Below, piece after piece: positions 49,326 through 57,767 of a stretch of DNA of 64,000 nt (positions are counted from its first letter, which is position 1; every line of letters begins with the position of its first letter). The position numbers were made by a program, and so were the translations under genes. The DNA lies in contig NZ_VNHJ01000001.1 in assembly GCF_008124525.1 (NCBI RefSeq), positions 310,001 to 374,000 of the forward strand, written 5' to 3'. A model generated the notes under the pieces. It saw only the letters and a list, made by a program, of their open reading frames with translations. It searched no databases and was not told the DNA's origin. The stretch is from Oceanicella actignis (lineage in GTDB: Bacteria > Pseudomonadota > Alphaproteobacteria > Rhodobacterales > Rhodobacteraceae).

Positions 49326-49363
49326 GGTCCCGCCTTCGCCCCCCAACGAAGGCGGGACCTTTT
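49326..49363 (+). terminator. strong intrinsic terminator
   Basis: GGTCCCGCCTTCG (49326-49338) pairs perfectly with CGAAGGCGGGACC (49347-49359) around an 8-base loop, followed by TTTT. The 13-bp stem lies in the 513-base gap between DUF2783 and pyrB and should end transcripts of the homogentisate operon. The rest of that gap shows no supported gene. Confidence 0.85.
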
Positions 49364-49628
49364 CGTTCGCCTGCGCCCTGCGGCGGCCGCCCCCGGCGCC
49401 GCATCGCGGGTCCCGCGCGACCTTCCCGCCATCGCGCGCATCATGCGCCGTGCGCCATGGCGCGCGGCGACCGAGCCGGCGCCTTGCGCGCGCCATTCGC
49501 CGCGGCGCCTTGCGCGCCGCACTTGCCCGCGCGCCCGCGCCCGGCCTATAGCTGCGCCCAGCGACGCCCGGGCAGGACCGCGCCCGGCCCGCGCGCAGAC
49601 CAGATCACGCCCGGCACGGAGCTCCGCC

Positions 49629-50627
49629 ATGACCAGCGCCTCGCCCGACGCCGCGCCGCCCGACGGGGCCGCGCCCGCCTTCGCCCATCGCCGCCTTCTG
49701 GGCATCGAGGGGCTGAGCCGCGACGACGTGACCGCGATCCTCGATCTGGCCGACCGCTACGTCGCCCAGAACCGCCGCGCCGACAAGAAGATCGACGCAC
49801 TGCGCGGCATGACGCAGATCAACCTGTTCTTCGAGAACTCGACCCGCACCCAGGCCAGCTTCGAGATCGCCGGCAAGCGCCTCGGGGCGGACGTGATGAA
49901 CATGTCGCTGCAAACCTCGTCCATCAAGAAGGGCGAGACGCTGCTCGACACCGCCGCGACGCTCAACGCCATGCACCCTGACATCATCGTCGTGCGCCAC
50001 CAGCATTCGGGCGCGGTGGCGCTGCTGGCGCAGAAGGTCAACTGCGCGGTGGTGAACGCCGGCGACGGCCGGCACGAGCACCCGACCCAGGCCCTGCTCG
50101 ACGCGCTGACCATCCGCCGCCGCAAGGGCCGCCTGCGCCGGCTGACCGTGGCCATCTGCGGCGACGTCGCGCACAGCCGCGTCGCGCGCTCGAACATGAT
50201 CCTGCTCGGGCTGATGGACAACCGCGTGCGCCTCGCCGCGCCGCCGACCCTGCTGCCGCCCGATGTCGGCCGCTACGGGGTCGAGGTCTTTCACGACATG
50301 GAAGAGGCCCTCGAGGGGGCGGATGTGGTGATGATGCTGCGCCTGCAGAAAGAGCGCATGGACGGCGCCTACGTGCCCTCGCAGCGCGAGTATTTCCACC
50401 GCTACGGGCTGGACCACCGCAAGCTGGCGCGCGCGCGCCCCGATGCGATCGTGATGCATCCGGGGCCGATGAACCGCGGCGTCGAGATCGACAGCCTCGT
50501 GGCCGACGACATCGACCGTTCGGTCATCGCCGAGCAGGTCGAGATGGGCGTGGCCGTGCGCATGGCGGTGCTGGACCTGCTGGCGCGCAACATCCGCGCC
50601 GAGCGCGCGCAGGAGGCCGCGCGATGA
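49629..50627 (+). CDS. pyrB: aspartate carbamoyltransferase catalytic subunit
   Basis: A 332-residue enzyme that joins carbamoyl phosphate and aspartate in pyrimidine synthesis. [20 protein letters not shown] near residue 70 is the carbamoyl-phosphate loop, [20 protein letters not shown] carries the catalytic Ser-Lys of the 80s loop, [20 protein letters not shown] near 140, and [20 protein letters not shown] near 275. The N-terminal 20 residues are an Ala/Pro extension. It overlaps the following pyrC-like gene by four bases; the two products probably form a complex. Confidence 0.95.
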   Translation: MTSASPDAAPPDGAAPAFAHRRLLGIEGLSRDDVTAILDLADRYVAQNRRADKKIDALRGMTQINLFFENSTRTQASFEIAGKRLGADVMNMSLQTSSIKKGETLLDTAATLNAMHPDIIVVRHQHSGAVALLAQKVNCAVVNAGDGRHEHPTQALLDALTIRRRKGRLRRLTVAICGDVAHSRVARSNMILLGLMDNRVRLAAPPTLLPPDVGRYGVEVFHDMEEALEGADVVMMLRLQKERMDGAYVPSQREYFHRYGLDHRKLARARPDAIVMHPGPMNRGVEIDSLVADDIDRSVIAEQVEMGVAVRMAVLDLLARNIRAERAQEAAR

Positions 50628-51934
50628 CCGCCCGCACCCTGCTGACCGACGCCCGGCTGATCGACCCCGAGGCGGGGACCGAGACGCGCGGCGACCTTCT
50701 GATCGAGAACGGCCGCATCGCGCGGCTTGGCGCGGGGCTGGCCGCGGCCATGGCCGACGCCCCCGATCTGCGCCGCATCGACTGCGCCGGGCGCGCGCTG
50801 GCGCCGGGCATCGTGGACATGCGCGTCTTCATCGGCGAGCCGGGCGCGCGCCATCGCGAAAGCTACCGCACCGGGGGCCTCGCGGCCGCCGCCGGCGGGG
50901 TCACCACCCTGGTCGCCCAGCCCGACACCGAGCCGCCGGTCGACGATCCGGCGGTGATCGAGTTCATCGCCCGCCGCGCCGCCGAGGTCTGCCCCGTGCG
51001 CGTGCGCGTGATGGGCGCGCTGACCCGCGGCCTTCAGGGGCGGCAGATGTCCGAGATGGGCTTCCTGCAGGACGCCGGGGCGGTCGCCTTCACCGACGCC
51101 GACCGGCCCGTGGCCGATCCCACGGTGATGGCGCGCTGCATGCGCTACGCCGCGTCTCTGGGCGCGCTGGTGGTCCATCATCCGCAAGAGCCGCATTTCG
51201 CCCGCGCCGGCTGCGCGACGGCGGGCTTCTTCTCGACCAAGCTGGGGCTGCCGGGCGTGCCTGCCATGGCCGAGCGCATGATGCTCGAGCGCGACCTGGC
51301 GCTGGTCGAGATGACGGGCGCGCGCTACCACGCCGACATGCTCTCGACCCGCGGCGCGCTCGAGGCGCTGCGCCGCGCGCGCGCGCAGGGCCTGCCGGTC
51401 ACGGCGGCCGCCTCGGTGCATCACCTGACGCTCAACGAGTTCGACATCGCCGACTACCGCACCTTCTTCAAGTTCGACCCGCCGCTGCGCGCCGAAGAGG
51501 ACCGCGCCGCGCTGGTCGAGGCCGTGGCCGAGGGGCTGATCGACGTGATCGTCTCGTCGCATCTGCCCCAGGACGAAGAGCTCAAGCGCCTGCCCTTCGA
51601 GCAGGCCGCGCCCGGCGCCGTGGGGCTCGAGACGCTTCTGCCGGCGGCCTTGCAGATGGTCCATGCGGGCGCGATGGATCTGCCGACGCTGTTCCGCCGC
51701 CTCAGCCTGGCGCCGGCGCGTCTGCTGGGGCTGGACTGCGGGCGCCTTGCGCCGGGCGCGCCGGCCGATCTGGTGCTGTTCGACCCCGACGCGCCCTGGG
51801 TGCTGGACCGCGCGCGGCTGCGCTCGCGCTCCAAGAACACGCCCTTCGATCTGCGCCGCATGCAGGGGCGGGTGCTGGCGACCTTCGTGGGCGGGCGGCA
51901 GGTGTTCGACCGCGCGGCGGAGGAGGCGGCATGA
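50624..51934 (+). CDS. pyrX: dihydroorotase-like protein lacking metal ligands (PyrC')
   Basis: A 436-residue amidohydrolase-fold protein coupled to pyrB. The zinc motif that reads DxHxH in active dihydroorotases is here [17 protein letters not shown], with both His replaced by Arg and Phe. The His of the HAED motif region is in [15 protein letters not shown] without the acidic partner, and the catalytic Asp of the TDHAPH motif is Ser ([14 protein letters not shown]). It is therefore almost surely inactive. Such PyrC' proteins are known in Pseudomonas, where they are needed to assemble active aspartate transcarbamoylase. An active dihydroorotase must be encoded elsewhere. Confidence 0.88.
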   Translation: MTARTLLTDARLIDPEAGTETRGDLLIENGRIARLGAGLAAAMADAPDLRRIDCAGRALAPGIVDMRVFIGEPGARHRESYRTGGLAAAAGGVTTLVAQPDTEPPVDDPAVIEFIARRAAEVCPVRVRVMGALTRGLQGRQMSEMGFLQDAGAVAFTDADRPVADPTVMARCMRYAASLGALVVHHPQEPHFARAGCATAGFFSTKLGLPGVPAMAERMMLERDLALVEMTGARYHADMLSTRGALEALRRARAQGLPVTAAASVHHLTLNEFDIADYRTFFKFDPPLRAEEDRAALVEAVAEGLIDVIVSSHLPQDEELKRLPFEQAAPGAVGLETLLPAALQMVHAGAMDLPTLFRRLSLAPARLLGLDCGRLAPGAPADLVLFDPDAPWVLDRARLRSRSKNTPFDLRRMQGRVLATFVGGRQVFDRAAEEAA

Positions 51935-52584
51935 TCCCCGAATGGCTGCGCGCGCTTCTGGGCCAGGCGGCGGCGCCGGGGCTTGACGAGGCCGCGCCCT
52001 ACCTCGCGGCGGCCTTCGCCGCGGGGTATCTGCTGGGCGCGATCCCCTTCGGCGTGGTCATCGCGCGGCTGATGGGGCTGGGCGATCTGCGCAAGATCGG
52101 TTCGGGCAACATCGGCGCGACCAACGTGCTGCGCGCCGGCGGCAAGGGCGCGGCGGCCGCGACCCTGGCGCTGGACGCGGGCAAGGGCGCGGCGGCGGCG
52201 CTGCTCTTTGCAGGCTGGGGCCCGGACGCCCAGGTTCTGGCGGGGGCGGGGGCCTTCGTCGGGCACCTGTTCCCGGTCTGGCTGCGCTTTCGCGGCGGCA
52301 AGGGGGTGGCGACCTTTCTGGGGCTGATCCTGGCGCTGGATCCCCTGGCCGGGCTTGGCGCCTGCGCGGTGTGGCTGGCGGTCGCCGCGCTGACGCGGAT
52401 CTCGTCCGCGGCGGGGCTTGCGGCCACGGCTTCGGGGCCGCTGTGGCTGTGGGCGCTGGGCGATCTGCACGCGGTGCTGGTCGCGGCGGTCCTGGCCGCG
52501 CTCAGTTGGCTGCGGCACCGCGACAACATCCGCCGCCTGGCGCGCGGCGAGGAAAGCCGCATCAGCCTGAAGCGCCGCCGTTAA
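51931..52584 (+). CDS. plsY: glycerol-3-phosphate acyltransferase PlsY
   Basis: A 217-residue membrane enzyme that acylates glycerol-3-phosphate with acyl-phosphate, the first step of phospholipid synthesis. The family's signatures are present: LLGAIPFGVVIARLMGLGDL, IGSGNIGATNVLRAGGKGAA, VGHLFPVWLRFRGGKGVATF. Five hydrophobic segments are visible. The C-terminus is basic (LRHRDNIRRLARGEESR). It overlaps the pyrC' gene by four bases, so it belongs to the same transcript. Confidence 0.95.
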   Translation: MIPEWLRALLGQAAAPGLDEAAPYLAAAFAAGYLLGAIPFGVVIARLMGLGDLRKIGSGNIGATNVLRAGGKGAAAATLALDAGKGAAAALLFAGWGPDAQVLAGAGAFVGHLFPVWLRFRGGKGVATFLGLILALDPLAGLGACAVWLAVAALTRISSAAGLAATASGPLWLWALGDLHAVLVAAVLAALSWLRHRDNIRRLARGEESRISLKRRR

Positions 52585-52634
52585 CGGGGGCTTAACCGAG
52601 TCGGGGGCCTTCTGTCGGCGACAGGAGGATCCCC

Positions 52635-53795
52635 ATGCAGGTTCGCTTCGAGTTCGCCGCCGCCCGCCCCGCGCCCCAGGATCGCCCCATCGACGTCATC
52701 CGCCTTGCGCGCAGCCGCAATGTGGGCCCGGCCACCTTCCGCGCGCTTCTCGCCCGGCACGGATCGGCGCGCAAGGCGCTGGCCGCGCTGCCCGAGCTTG
52801 CCGGGCGGGGCGGCGCGCGCGCCTACGAGGTCTGCCCCGAGGACGCCGCGGCGCGCGAGCTGGCGGCGGCCGAGGCGGTGGGGGCGAAGCTGCTGGCGCT
52901 GGGCGCGCCGGATTATCCGGCGGCGCTGGCGCAGATCCCCGATCCGCCGCCCATCCTGTGGGCGATCGGGCGGGTCGAGCTGCTGGCGCGGCCCTGCGTG
53001 GCGATCGTGGGCGCGCGCAACGCCTCGGCGCTTGGCCAGCGCCTGGCGCGCGGCTTGGCGGCCGAGCTGGGGGCGGCCGGCTGGACGGTGGTTTCCGGCC
53101 TGGCCCGGGGGATCGACGCGGCCGCCCATGCCGGCGCGCTGGCCACCGGCACGGTGGCGGCGACGGCCGGCGGCGCCGACAAGGACCCCGCCTTCGAGAC
53201 CGCCGAGCTGGCCCGGCGCATGCGCCGCGAAGGCCTCGTCCTGTCCGAGCAGCCCATGGGCGCCGAGCCGCAGGCGCAGCATTTTCCCCGCCGCAACCGC
53301 ATCATCTCGGGCCTGTCGCGGGGGGTGGCGCTGATCGAGGCGGCCGAGCGTTCGGGCTCGATCATCACCGCGCGCTGCGCGCTCGAGCAGGGGCGCGAGG
53401 TGATGTGCGTGCCCGGAACGCCCCTCGATCCGCGTTCGGGCGGCTGCAACGCCCTGATCCGCGAGGGCGCGACGCTGATCCGCTCGGCCGAGGACGTGAT
53501 GGAGGCGCTGGGCATGGTCCTGACGCCCGAGCGCGCGCCCGACTCCCCCGACGCCGGCCTGGCCGAAGCCGGCGCCGCCTTCGCCCGCGCCCGGCCCGCG
53601 CCCGAACCCTGCGCCGATGCGCGGCTGCGCGCGGATGTGGCGCGGCTGCTCAACCTTTCCCCGGTCGAGGAGAACGAGCTTGCCCGCCTGACCGGCGCCA
53701 GCCTCGGCGCTCTTGCCGACGCCCTGCTCGAGCTCGAGCTGGCGGGGCGGCTCGAGCGTCTGCCGGGCGGTCTTCTGGCCCTTGCGCCGCGCTGA
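52635..53795 (+). CDS. dprA: DNA processing protein DprA
   Basis: A 386-residue protein that loads RecA on incoming single-stranded DNA in natural transformation. The Rossmann domain shows AIVGARNASALGQRLARGLA, VVSGLARGIDAAAHAGALAT, FPRRNRIISGLSRGVALIEA, SGSIITARCALEQGREVMCV and SGGCNALIREGATLIRSAED. A C-terminal winged helix (LTGASLGALADALLELELAG) is present, as in alphaproteobacteria. A GGAGGATCCCC sequence precedes the ATG. It follows plsY and precedes topA, a common gene order. Confidence 0.94.
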   Translation: MQVRFEFAAARPAPQDRPIDVIRLARSRNVGPATFRALLARHGSARKALAALPELAGRGGARAYEVCPEDAAARELAAAEAVGAKLLALGAPDYPAALAQIPDPPPILWAIGRVELLARPCVAIVGARNASALGQRLARGLAAELGAAGWTVVSGLARGIDAAAHAGALATGTVAATAGGADKDPAFETAELARRMRREGLVLSEQPMGAEPQAQHFPRRNRIISGLSRGVALIEAAERSGSIITARCALEQGREVMCVPGTPLDPRSGGCNALIREGATLIRSAEDVMEALGMVLTPERAPDSPDAGLAEAGAAFARARPAPEPCADARLRADVARLLNLSPVEENELARLTGASLGALADALLELELAGRLERLPGGLLALAPR

Positions 53796-53902
53796 GGCGG
53801 CGGGCGGGGGCGGCGGCGCGCGACGGACGGGCGATTGACAAGGGCCCCGCCCCTCGCCCATGGTCCGCCGCCGAAGCCCGCATTCCCAGGAGCCGCGAAC
53901 GC

Positions 53903-56782
53903 ATGGCCGTCGTCGTCGTCGAGTCCCCCGCCAAAGCCAAGACCATCAACAAGTATCTTGGCGAGGGCTACAAGGTGCTGGCCTCATACGGCCATGTGCG
54001 CGACCTGCCGCCCAAGGACGGCTCGGTGGACCCCGATCGCGACTTCGAGATGATCTGGGAGGTCGACCCCCAGTCGGCCAAGCGCGTGCGCGAGATCGCC
54101 GAGGCGCTGCGCGAGGACAACGAGCTGATCCTCGCCACCGACCCCGACCGCGAGGGCGAGGCGATCTCGTGGCACCTGCTCGAGGCGCTGCGCAAGCGCC
54201 GCGCGCTCAGGAAGGACACGCCGGTCGAGCGGGTGGTGTTCAACGCCATCACCAAGGCCGCGGTCGCCGAGGCGATGAAGAACCCGCGCCAGGTGGACAT
54301 GGAGCTGGTGCACGCCTACCTGGCGCGCCGGGCGCTCGACTATCTGGTGGGCTTCAACCTGTCGCCCGTCCTCTGGCGCAAGCTGCCGGGGGCCAGGTCG
54401 GCCGGGCGCGTGCAGTCGGTCGCGCTGCGGCTGATCGTCGAGCGCGAGATGGAGATCGAGGCCTTCCGTCCGCGCGAATACTGGTCGGTGCGCGCCGCCT
54501 TGCGCACGCCGCGCGGGGCGAGCTTCGAGGCGCGCCTGACCGAGCTGGGCGGGCGCAGGCTGGACAAGTTCGATGTCGACGCCGCGCCCAAGGCCGAGCT
54601 GGCCGCCGCCGCCGTGGCCTCGCGCCCGCTGCGCGTCGTCTCGGTCGAGGCCAAGCCCGCGCAGCGCAACCCTTCGCCGCCCTTCATGACCTCGACGCTT
54701 CAGCAGGAGGCCAGCCGCAAGTTCGGCATGGGCGCGCAGCAGACCATGCGCGCGGCCCAGCGGCTCTACGAGTCCGGCTACATCACCTACATGCGCACCG
54801 ACGGCATCGACATGGCGCCCGAGGCCGTCGCCGCCGCCCGCCGCGAGATCGCCGAGCGCTGGGGCGAGGCCTATGTGCCCAAGTCCCCGCGCATCTACAA
54901 GAACAAGGCCAAGAACGCCCAGGAGGCGCATGAGTGCATTCGCCCCACCGACATGGCGCTGGACGCCGAGCGCCTGGCCGGCATGGGGCCCGATGAGCGG
55001 CGTCTTTACGACCTGATCTGGAAGCGCACCCTGGCCAGCCAGATGGAGGCGGCCCGGCTCGAGCGCACCACGGTCGAGATCCGCTCGGACGACGGCGAGG
55101 TGGGGCTGCGCGCCACGGGTCAGGTGCTGCTCTTCGACGGTTTCCTGAAGGTTTACGCCGAGGGGCGCGACGACGATCCCGAGGACGAGGACGAGCGCCG
55201 CCTGCCCGCGATCCACGAGGGCGACGCCCTGACGCTGGCCGAGGGCGCGCTGCGCGCCGAGTTCGACCGCGTCGCGCAGGCCGAGACGGACGGCGCCGGC
55301 GCGCCCGGCCAGGGGGCCGAGGCCGCCCCGCTACGCGCCGAGGGCGCGCTGCTGGCCGGAGCGGGCGCGGTTCTGGCCCAGCGGCACTTCACCCAGCCGC
55401 CGCCGCGCTACACCGAGGCGACGCTGGTCAAGCGGATGGAAGAGCTGGGCATCGGCCGACCCTCCACCTACGCCTCGATCGTCACCACGATCCAGGAGCG
55501 CGGCTATGTGCGCAAGGAGAAGAACCGCCTGATCCCCGAGGACAAGGGGCGGCTGGTCATCGCCTTTCTTGAAAACTACTTCCGCCGCTACGTCTCCTAC
55601 GACTTCACCGCCCGCCTCGAAGAGGATCTCGACCTTGTCGCCGCCGGGCAGGAGGACTGGAAGGCGCTGCTTTCGGCCTTCTGGCGCGACTTCTCGGCCG
55701 CCATCGCGGAAACGAAGGACCTGACGATCACCGAGGTGCTCGAGAAGATCAACGAGGTCCTCGCCCCGCATCTGTTCCCTCCGCGCCCCGACGGCGGCGA
55801 TCCGCGCCTGTGCCCCCATTGCGGGCAGGGGCGGCTGTCGCTGCGCACCAGCCGCGCGGGCGGGGCGTTCATCGGCTGCTCGAACTATCCCGAATGCCGC
55901 TACACCCGGCCCCTGGCCGGCGAGGTCGAGGGCGGCGACATGGCCGGCCCGGACGGCAAGCTGCTGGGCCATGACGAGCACGGCGTGCCGGTCACGCTGC
56001 GCGTCGGGCGCTTCGGCCCCTATGTGCAGCTGGGCGAGCAGGAGCCCGGCTCGGACCAGAAGCCCAAGCGCGCCTCGCTGCCCAAGGGGCTTGCGCCCGA
56101 GGCGGTGGATCTTGAAAAGGCGCTGGCGCTGTTGTCGCTGCCGCGCGTGATCGGCGAGCATCCCGAGGGCGGGCGCGTCGAGGCGGCGATCGGCCGTTAC
56201 GGCCCCTACGTCATGCACGAGACCGTCGACGAGAACGGCAAGCCGCGCCGCATCTACGCCAATCTCAAGGACCCGGACGAGGTCTTCTCGATCGGGATGA
56301 ACCGCGCCGTCGAGCTGATCGCGCAAAAGGCGGCGGGCGGGCGCGGGCGCGCGGCGGCCGAGCCGCTGCGCGTGCTGGGCGAGCACCCCGAGGGCGATGC
56401 CGTGGCGCTGCATGACGGGCGCTACGGCCCCTATGTGAAGTGGCGCAAGATCAACGCGACGCTGCCCAAGGATCTGCCGCCCGAGCAGGTGACGCTCGAG
56501 CGCGCGCTCGAACTCATCGCCGAAAAGGCCGCGCGCTCGCCGGCGGGCAGGAAGGCGGCGAAGAAGGCCGCCGGCGCCGCCAAGCCGGCCAGGAAGGCCG
56601 CGGCGAAGAAGCCGGCGACGAAGGCCGCCGACGAGAAGACCGCGACGAAGAAGGCCGCCGAGAAAAAGACCGCGACGAAGAAGAAGGCCGCGCCGAAGAA
56701 GGCCGCCGCGAAGGCCTCGTCCGCGAAGGCCTCGTCCGCCAAGGCCGAAGACCCGGCGCCGGACGGCGCGGCGGACGGCTGA
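53903..56782 (+). CDS. topA: DNA topoisomerase I
   Basis: A 959-residue type IA topoisomerase relaxing negative supercoils. The Toprim domain begins VVVVESPAKAKTINKYLGEG and has LATDPDREGEAISWHLLEAL. The active-site Tyr is in LYESGYITYMRTDGIDMAPE. QPPPRYTEATLVKRMEELGI leads to the C-terminal part, followed by a four-Cys zinc finger (LCPHCGQGRLSLRTSRAGG, IGCSNYPECRYTRPL) and repeated C-terminal domains (RFGPYVQLGEQ, RYGPYVMHETV, RYGPYVKWRKI). The tail is a long Lys/Ala repeat. A small insertion (about residues 455-480) is Ala/Gly-rich. Confidence 0.96.
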   Translation: MAVVVVESPAKAKTINKYLGEGYKVLASYGHVRDLPPKDGSVDPDRDFEMIWEVDPQSAKRVREIAEALREDNELILATDPDREGEAISWHLLEALRKRRALRKDTPVERVVFNAITKAAVAEAMKNPRQVDMELVHAYLARRALDYLVGFNLSPVLWRKLPGARSAGRVQSVALRLIVEREMEIEAFRPREYWSVRAALRTPRGASFEARLTELGGRRLDKFDVDAAPKAELAAAAVASRPLRVVSVEAKPAQRNPSPPFMTSTLQQEASRKFGMGAQQTMRAAQRLYESGYITYMRTDGIDMAPEAVAAARREIAERWGEAYVPKSPRIYKNKAKNAQEAHECIRPTDMALDAERLAGMGPDERRLYDLIWKRTLASQMEAARLERTTVEIRSDDGEVGLRATGQVLLFDGFLKVYAEGRDDDPEDEDERRLPAIHEGDALTLAEGALRAEFDRVAQAETDGAGAPGQGAEAAPLRAEGALLAGAGAVLAQRHFTQPPPRYTEATLVKRMEELGIGRPSTYASIVTTIQERGYVRKEKNRLIPEDKGRLVIAFLENYFRRYVSYDFTARLEEDLDLVAAGQEDWKALLSAFWRDFSAAIAETKDLTITEVLEKINEVLAPHLFPPRPDGGDPRLCPHCGQGRLSLRTSRAGGAFIGCSNYPECRYTRPLAGEVEGGDMAGPDGKLLGHDEHGVPVTLRVGRFGPYVQLGEQEPGSDQKPKRASLPKGLAPEAVDLEKALALLSLPRVIGEHPEGGRVEAAIGRYGPYVMHETVDENGKPRRIYANLKDPDEVFSIGMNRAVELIAQKAAGGRGRAAAEPLRVLGEHPEGDAVALHDGRYGPYVKWRKINATLPKDLPPEQVTLERALELIAEKAARSPAGRKAAKKAAGAAKPARKAAAKKPATKAADEKTATKKAAEKKTATKKKAAPKKAAAKASSAKASSAKAEDPAPDGAADG

Positions 56783-56785
56783 GCG

Positions 56786-57754
56786 GTGTCGGCGCCGGCC
56801 CGCCTGCTCCGGCGCCTTTGCGCGGCGCTTGCGGCGGCGGCGCTGGGGCTGGCGGCGTCGCCGGTCGGCGCGCGGGCCGACGCGGCGCCCGAGATTCGGC
56901 TCGAGAAGCGCGCCGTCGGGCAGGGCGCCGCCGCCCGGCGCTGGTGGCTCGAGCGCGCGCGGCCGGCCGAGGGCGCGCCCCCCGCGCCGGCCCCGGTGCT
57001 GGTGGCGCTGCACGACGCGGGCGGCTCGGCCAGCGATCTGCGCAGGACGGCGCGGTTCTCCTTGGCGCGGCGCGGCTGGCTGGTCGTCTATCCCGAGGCC
57101 GCGGGGCCCGAGCGCGCGTGGAATGTCGGGCGCAAGACGGCGGCGGGGTTGGCGCGCAAGGGGGCCGACGACGTCGGCTTCATCGCCGCCATCGTCGCGG
57201 CGCTGCGCGACGAGGGGCTGGCCGACCCCTCGCGGCTGTTCCTTGCCGGCATGGGCGAGGGGGGGCTCATGGCGCTGCGGCTGACCTGCGCGCCCGGCCC
57301 GGTCTGGCGCGGGGCGGCGGCGGTGATGGGCGGCTGGCCGCCGGACCTTGTCTGCGACCAGGGCAGGCCGACGCCCGTCCTTCTGTTCAACGCCTCGCTC
57401 GATCCGGTGCAGCCGCTGCATGGCGGGCGCGCGCCGCCGGGGTTGCGCGCGGGCTCGGGCGCGGCGGCGTCGGTGGCGCGCACGGCGGCCAATATCGGCG
57501 CGCGCAACGGCTGCGCGGGGTTCGAGACGCGCTTTCTGCCCGCTCCGCCGCCCTTGCGCGTCGAGCTGCGCGCGCATCGCTGCGCGACGCCCTTCGAACA
57601 GGTCATCATCCACGGCGCCGGGCGGCGCTGGCCGGGCGCGCCCGAGCCCGCCGACGCGCGCGCGCGCGGCCTTGGCCCGCCCGCCCCTGTCCCCGACGCC
57701 ACGGCGATGATCGAGGCCATGTTCTTGTCGCTCGCCAATCAGGGCCGCCCATGA
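56786..57754 (+). CDS. LpqC/PHB-depolymerase-like alpha/beta hydrolase lacking catalytic residues
   Basis: A 322-residue protein starting with GTG 56786, three bases after topA. A signal peptide is visible (LCAALAAAALGLAASPVGA). The fold matches the polyhydroxybutyrate depolymerase / LpqC esterases: VLVALHDAGGSASDLRRTA, GWLVVYPEAAGPERAWNVGR, DDVGFIAAIVAALRDEG. The nucleophile elbow, normally GxSxGG, reads LFLAGMGEGGLMALRL, with Gly for Ser, and the C-terminal GGHTWPG-type His site reads IIHGAGRRWPGAP. It is therefore probably not an active esterase of the usual mechanism. Secreted or periplasmic. Confidence 0.78.
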   Translation: MSAPARLLRRLCAALAAAALGLAASPVGARADAAPEIRLEKRAVGQGAAARRWWLERARPAEGAPPAPAPVLVALHDAGGSASDLRRTARFSLARRGWLVVYPEAAGPERAWNVGRKTAAGLARKGADDVGFIAAIVAALRDEGLADPSRLFLAGMGEGGLMALRLTCAPGPVWRGAAAVMGGWPPDLVCDQGRPTPVLLFNASLDPVQPLHGGRAPPGLRAGSGAAASVARTAANIGARNGCAGFETRFLPAPPPLRVELRAHRCATPFEQVIIHGAGRRWPGAPEPADARARGLGPPAPVPDATAMIEAMFLSLANQGRP

Positions 57755-57767
57755 TAGGCCGCGATCC

